Of a DNA stretch of 64,000 nt, positions 60,034 through 64,000 are shown one piece after another. The stretch lies in contig CM070900.1 of the NCBI GenBank assembly GCA_036417435.1, forward strand, positions 30,171,496 to 30,235,495, in the 5' to 3' direction. Within the stretch, counting starts at the first letter, position 1, and each line of letters begins with the position of its first letter. The position numbers and the translations under genes are program-made. The notes under the pieces were generated by a model. That model did not search any database. It saw only the letters and a list, made by a program, of their open reading frames with translations, and was not told the DNA's origin. The stretch is from Inia geoffrensis. Taxonomy: Eukaryota > Chordata > Mammalia > Artiodactyla > Iniidae.

Positions 60034-60534
60034 TATGTTTTAAGAATACTATACATGTGTTATATATACACAATGGAATATTGCTCAGCCATAAAAAAGA
60101 ATGAAACAATGCCATTTGCAGCAACATGGATGGAACTAGAGATTATCTTACTAAGTGAAGTAAGTCAGAGAAAGACAACATATGATATCACTTATATGTG
60201 GAATCTAAAAAAATGATACAAATGAACTTATTTACAAAACAGAAATAGACTCACAGATGCAGAAAACAAACTTATGGTTACCAAAGGGGGAAGGGGGTGG
60301 GGGAGGGATAAATTAGGAGTTTGGGATTCAAATATATATACTACTATATATACAATAGAAACGAACAAGGACCTACTATACAGCACAGGGAACTATACTC
60401 AATATCTTGTAATAACCCATAATGGAAGAGAATGTAAAAAAGAATATATATATATCTGAATCACTTTGCTATATACCTGAAACTAACACAACATTGTAAA
60501 TCAACACTTCACTTAAAAGAAAGGAAAAAAAAGC
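60034..60534 (+). mobile_element. 5'-truncated L1 3' end, plus strand
   Basis: The last part of ORF2 ('aatggaatattgctcagcca', 'aacatggatggaactagaga') and the 3' UTR ('cgaacaaggacctactatac', 'agcacagggaactatactca', 'acattgtaaatcaacacttc') are present, ending in an A-rich tail. The string 'aaaagaaagga' occurs at both edges (60023-60033 and 60515-60525), but the second lies in the A-rich tail, so it is an uncertain target-site duplication. No complete ORF2 remains. Confidence 0.88.
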
Positions 60535-60544
60535 TAAAAGAAAT

Positions 60545-61340
60545 ACTGTAGAAAATACTGATTCTTCCAATTCAAGAGCACAGTATATCTTTCCATCTGT
60601 TTATGTTGTTTTCAATTTCTTTCATCGATGTCTTATTGTTTTTCAAGTGCAGGTCTTTTACCTCCTTAGGTTGGTTTATTCCTAGGCATTTTATTCTTTT
60701 TGATGCAATGGTAAATGGAATTGTTTATTGAGACTTACTTTATGACCTAGCATGTAGTCAACCTTTGTGAAATATCTATGTGAAGTCTTTTGAAAATAAA
60801 GTATACTCTGTAGTTTTGGGGCTTAATATGTGTAATATGGGTTTGGGGATTTATAAATGTCAATTAGATCCAGTTGATTGACTGTTGTTTATATATCCCA
60901 CTGATTTTTTTGTATGTTTACTATTAATTATTGAGAAATAGATGTTATAATTTCTGACTAAATTTTTCTTTCCTTCCTATTGGTTCTATCAGTTTTGCTT
61001 CTTATATTTTAATACTCACTTATTAGGTGCAGATATATTGAGTATTGTTATGTCTTTCAGATGAAATGTTTCTTTTATCATTATCTAATGTCCCCTTTTA
61101 TGTCTTGTAATGTTCTATTTTGGAAATTTATTTTGTTGGATATTAATTTAGCTGTGTCAGCTTTCTTATGCTTATGGCTTGCACAGTATAAATTTTCCAT
61201 TATTTTACTTTCAATCTATCTATATCTTTGCATTTTAAATGCATATATTATAGACAGCATAAGGTTGGGTTTTGCTTTATGATTCTGATAATCCTTCTCT
61301 TTAAATAAGGTATTGAGTTCATTTACCATTCCTATGGACA
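60545..61340 (-). mobile_element. Older L1 ORF2 fragment, minus strand, internally deleted
   Basis: On the plus strand it reads antisense: 'cttccaattcaagagcacag', 'gtttattcctaggcatttta', then a jump near 60725 to the endonuclease-region text 'cctagcatgtagtcaacctt', 'tgtcaattagatccagttga' and 'ttagctgtgtcagctttctt'. A large part of the reverse transcriptase region is missing. All frames are broken. Confidence 0.75.
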
Positions 61341-62394
61341 TTCAAAAGGACATTCAAAAGACTTCATCAGTCTTTGAAAACAATTAAAAAAGAAGAATTC
61401 TGATATGTGTGACCAACAGCATCTTCATTGGAATAAACATGACTATTCTGAAGAAGACAATGGTGGTATATTAATAAGTTACTTTAAATGGGCAAAATTA
61501 CTTTACACAAATGATCTTCATTTAATGTGCAGTGTGTCAATGGAGTGCTTTGACTCTTGGCTTATATTTTTGTTTGTTTTTTCATAAGTTTGAATTATGC
61601 CCTATGTCTTCATTGTCTTTTAAGATTTTCCATTTTATTTGGGAGAACCCTCCCTATTTCCTACCACATATTTGATAATATGTACGTTTCTAGAGATCAG
61701 ATGATAGCTTTTAGTTTATGAGAAGCCAAGAAAAGGAACATTTCTCATATTGTTATTCAGTTAATTTTGGCAAGATTGCTTTTTGTCAGTTTATTCACTT
61801 CACATGTGAACAGAAAAGGAAGACAATAAATATTTTAAAAAATAAGTCTCCATGGAGTCACATTATATTTGGCTTCTGTGAAATGCATCTGATTGTAGAT
61901 TTGACAGATGTAAATTAATATGGTAGTACCAATGAACTCATTTAAAGGCATATTTTTCTTTTAAGTATTTTTATTTTAGCAACATTTACTCTTAGTACAC
62001 TGAAAGTTTTTGAAGAGTTATACTTGACACTCTAACATTAAATGGCCCTAATTGCTGTGCTATTCTACTGTAGATGGAAGTGGGTAGGGCCATAATATTT
62101 GAATCACTTGCTATATTTTCTGTGTAAGAAATATAACAATTGTTCTTTAATTGGAAGACCATAATAAGTAGAAAAAAACACGATGTAAGAACTGATAACT
62201 TTGGTAGCTTAATGGGTATTTATAAACTATTTCTTGTCCTTATACATTTGATCATGATTGTACAGCTTTTATTAGAGCCAGAAGTATAAACCAAATCATG
62301 TGACAATAATTTTAATATTTTTCCTATTACAATAAATTCAATACATTTTACCCTTATACCATTTTCTCTTTCTTTTTGTTAGTATGTAGGTCAG
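61341..62394. other. Unique AT-rich non-coding DNA
   Basis: No gene recognised. A tandem 'ggacattcaaaa' duplication is at about 61337-61360. Confidence 0.5.
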
Positions 62395-62930
62395 CCTTTA
62401 TTATTCTTAGCTGGAAGGATGCAAGTGTCCTAATTTGCTTCCCTATCTCTAGCCTCCTCCTACAGTAATTAATCTCAAGCAACTTTGTAGAATGATTTTT
62501 CTTAAACCCAACTTGGATCATGTTGGCAACTCTCTACTGTCCAATTAGTCGAGGATGCTTTAAATGTTTCTATCATGCCTCCATTCAAAACTGTCACTAT
62601 CCAAATTCAGAACAAGTCAGCAGCAAAATTCTGCCTTAGAATCCTTCTAGGCTTTGTCTTCTTTTCATTCACTTTCGATGTGTCCTTTGAAATAAAATTT
62701 AAACATTTTCTCCTGTCAGGTCTCATCTATTTTGGCTTTCTGTCTTGGGTCCACCATCATCACTTTTCCCCACTTGAGTTTGAAAACTCAACTCTTGTTT
62801 CTAAACTGGTGGTAAAATTTCCCAGTTACTCCCTCACACAACAGTACAGTGGCCTTGTGTCTACTCTAGTTCCAGAAGATTACACCAAAGCTCTTGACAG
62901 TACAGCAGAAACTTGAATTTGCCATGATAT
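62395..62930 (+). repeat. L2-like fragment
   Basis: 'ctagcctcctcctacagtaa', 'aacttggatcatgttggcaa', 'aagtcagcagcaaaattct' and 'ctgtcaggtctcatctattt' have the order of L2-type sequence. The 113 codon plus-strand frame across 62575-62916 is a by-product and not a gene. Confidence 0.5.
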
Positions 62931-64000
62931 GATTCCCATTATGAATGGTTCAAGGTGCAAAGACCCAATCTGAAGGAGGATATAATTTCTTTTTATTTTG
63001 AAACCTTGTATGTATTAGAAATAATTTGGGTGGGAGGGAATTCAGATGGCAGAAACCCAATTCAAACAGGGTCATGTACAAAAGGTGATTGTTTCAAATA
63101 CCTGGAAGTCCAGATTTAAATCTGGCTTCATGCCTGGATGCATTTAGAACTCAAATAATGTCAACATGACTTTCCCCTTCCCTGTATCTCTTTGTATTGC
63201 CTGCTGTTTTATTCATAATGGGCTTAGGTAGAGAATTTATATATCTAACTATTTCCCACTAAAAAAACCCAAGATTGACTCTCATTTGGAATATTTTGGG
63301 CCAAAGTTCATTACTGCTTTGTAGTACTGAATGAAATTCACTTATTGATTTTTCTTGCTTTGTTTGTAGAACACTGTTAGTTATCTAACTAAAATTTGTT
63401 CCTTTCCTTTGCTCAACTTAGATGAACCTTGAATTTGTTAAAACATTTACTCCTCCATGTGATTCAGGGGACAGTGAGCCTATTCTTGGGCCAGGAGTAA
63501 ATCCTGACATGTCTAGGCCAAATATTATAACCCCACCCCTTTCGGTAGTGAAGGGTTTAGGAATGAGCACGTGAACTAACTTCAGCCAATGAGGCATGAA
63601 GTATAGTCATCTGGGTGTAGAAATGGGGTTCTAGAAAAGGGTTCCCACTACTAAGAAATAAAAACAAGAAGAAATGATCACTTTTTTTCCCCTCTAGACA
63701 GTCTCATGTCTGAATGTGATTAATAGTACTGAGGCAGTCATTTAACTAATGACCTAAGCATGATGTCATCACAAGGAGAAGAACAAAGTCAAGAAAATCA
63801 CAGAGAAGGAGAGTTTCAAGGCTGAGGAACTATGCCCATATCCAGCACTGCCTCTCTCCTTCCATGTATTCCAGCTATAAACACCTTTATTGTTTAAGGA
63901 AGTTTGAGCTGAGATTTTCTCCTGCAAGCAAAAGCAACTTAATTGACACACCTGTGATGCCTTAGGGGTGTATGTGTGCATGTTTGAGGGTGTGTGGCTC
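62931..64000. other. Non-coding DNA, possible old repeat at 63520-63960
   Basis: No gene recognised. 63520-63960 ('gagcacgtgaactaacttca', 'tccagctataaacacctt', 'gcaaaagcaacttaattgac') resembles an ancient interspersed repeat whose family I cannot name. Confidence 0.45.

Noticed and set aside
60034..61340. Twin-priming inversion of one L1
   Set aside because: In twin priming the inverted 5' part should lie to the left of the plus-strand 3' part; here it lies to the right, and the two parts look different in age.
62575..62916. Plus-strand frame of 113 codons
   Set aside because: It overlaps an L2-like repeat and has no recognisable protein.

Overview
The window is non-coding, interspersed-repeat-rich mammalian DNA, almost certainly from a cetacean (whale or dolphin). 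The main evidence is ten copies of the CHR-type tRNA-derived SINE. Eight are the roughly 210 bp form with a 'cttccctggtgg' head and a '...cgtaccgc' end before poly(A). Two are the longer form whose tail contains AAATAAATAA units. Both forms are characteristic of Cetartiodactyla, and the short form is especially abundant in whales. Two near full-length LINE-1 (L1) elements with cetartiodactyl-type 3' UTRs, ancient MIR and L2-like pieces, MaLR-type LTRs and hAT relics complete the picture. No complete protein-coding gene, rRNA, functional tRNA or CRISPR array is visible.

Layout. 0-4.2 kb: AT-rich unique sequence with L2-like tails. 4.26-6.07 kb: a four-deep nest (hAT relic, MaLR-like LTR, second LTR, CHR SINE). 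6.2-10.6 kb: ancient repeat, two CHR SINEs and a MIR. 10.59-16.47 kb: a near full-length plus-strand L1 with decayed ORF1 and ORF2, followed directly by an older L1 3' part (16.48-17.96 kb) that carries a CHR SINE. 18-29.1 kb: mostly unique sequence with ancient repeats. Two unproven exon-like segments lie here, a 70 bp one on the minus strand at 25.5 kb and a terminal-exon-like one on the plus strand at 23.75 kb. 29.18-35.57 kb: a full-length minus-strand L1 with matching target-site duplications and a tandemly repeated GC-rich 5' UTR. 35.6-41.4 kb: unique AT-rich DNA, one CHR SINE, a GA-rich microsatellite and an 86 bp duplicated segment. 41.4-43.6 kb: LTR with a long CHR SINE, then an L1 5' UTR remnant and a CpG-rich C/G minisatellite lying between two 68 bp direct repeats. 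45.5-50.3 kb: LTRs, a SINE and a decayed endogenous-retrovirus internal region. 53.6-55.7 kb: an ancient antisense L1 interrupted by an LTR. 57-61.3 kb: MIR, SINEs, LTR and L1 pieces. 61.3-64 kb: unique sequence plus an L2-like stretch.

There is no gene set working together. The window reads as intergenic or large-intron DNA shaped by waves of retrotransposition: L2/MIR and hAT first, then MaLR and old L1, then cetartiodactyl L1, then CHR SINEs, which repeatedly landed inside older repeats. I found no convincing new biological system. The items most worth checking are the candidate minus-strand exon (25487-25556), the CpG-rich minisatellite with its flanking 68 bp direct repeats (42302-43604), the 86 bp pair (37993/39831), and the tandem-unit L1 promoter (34.9-35.3 kb). 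Family names were assigned by eye and could be refined by RepeatMasker.
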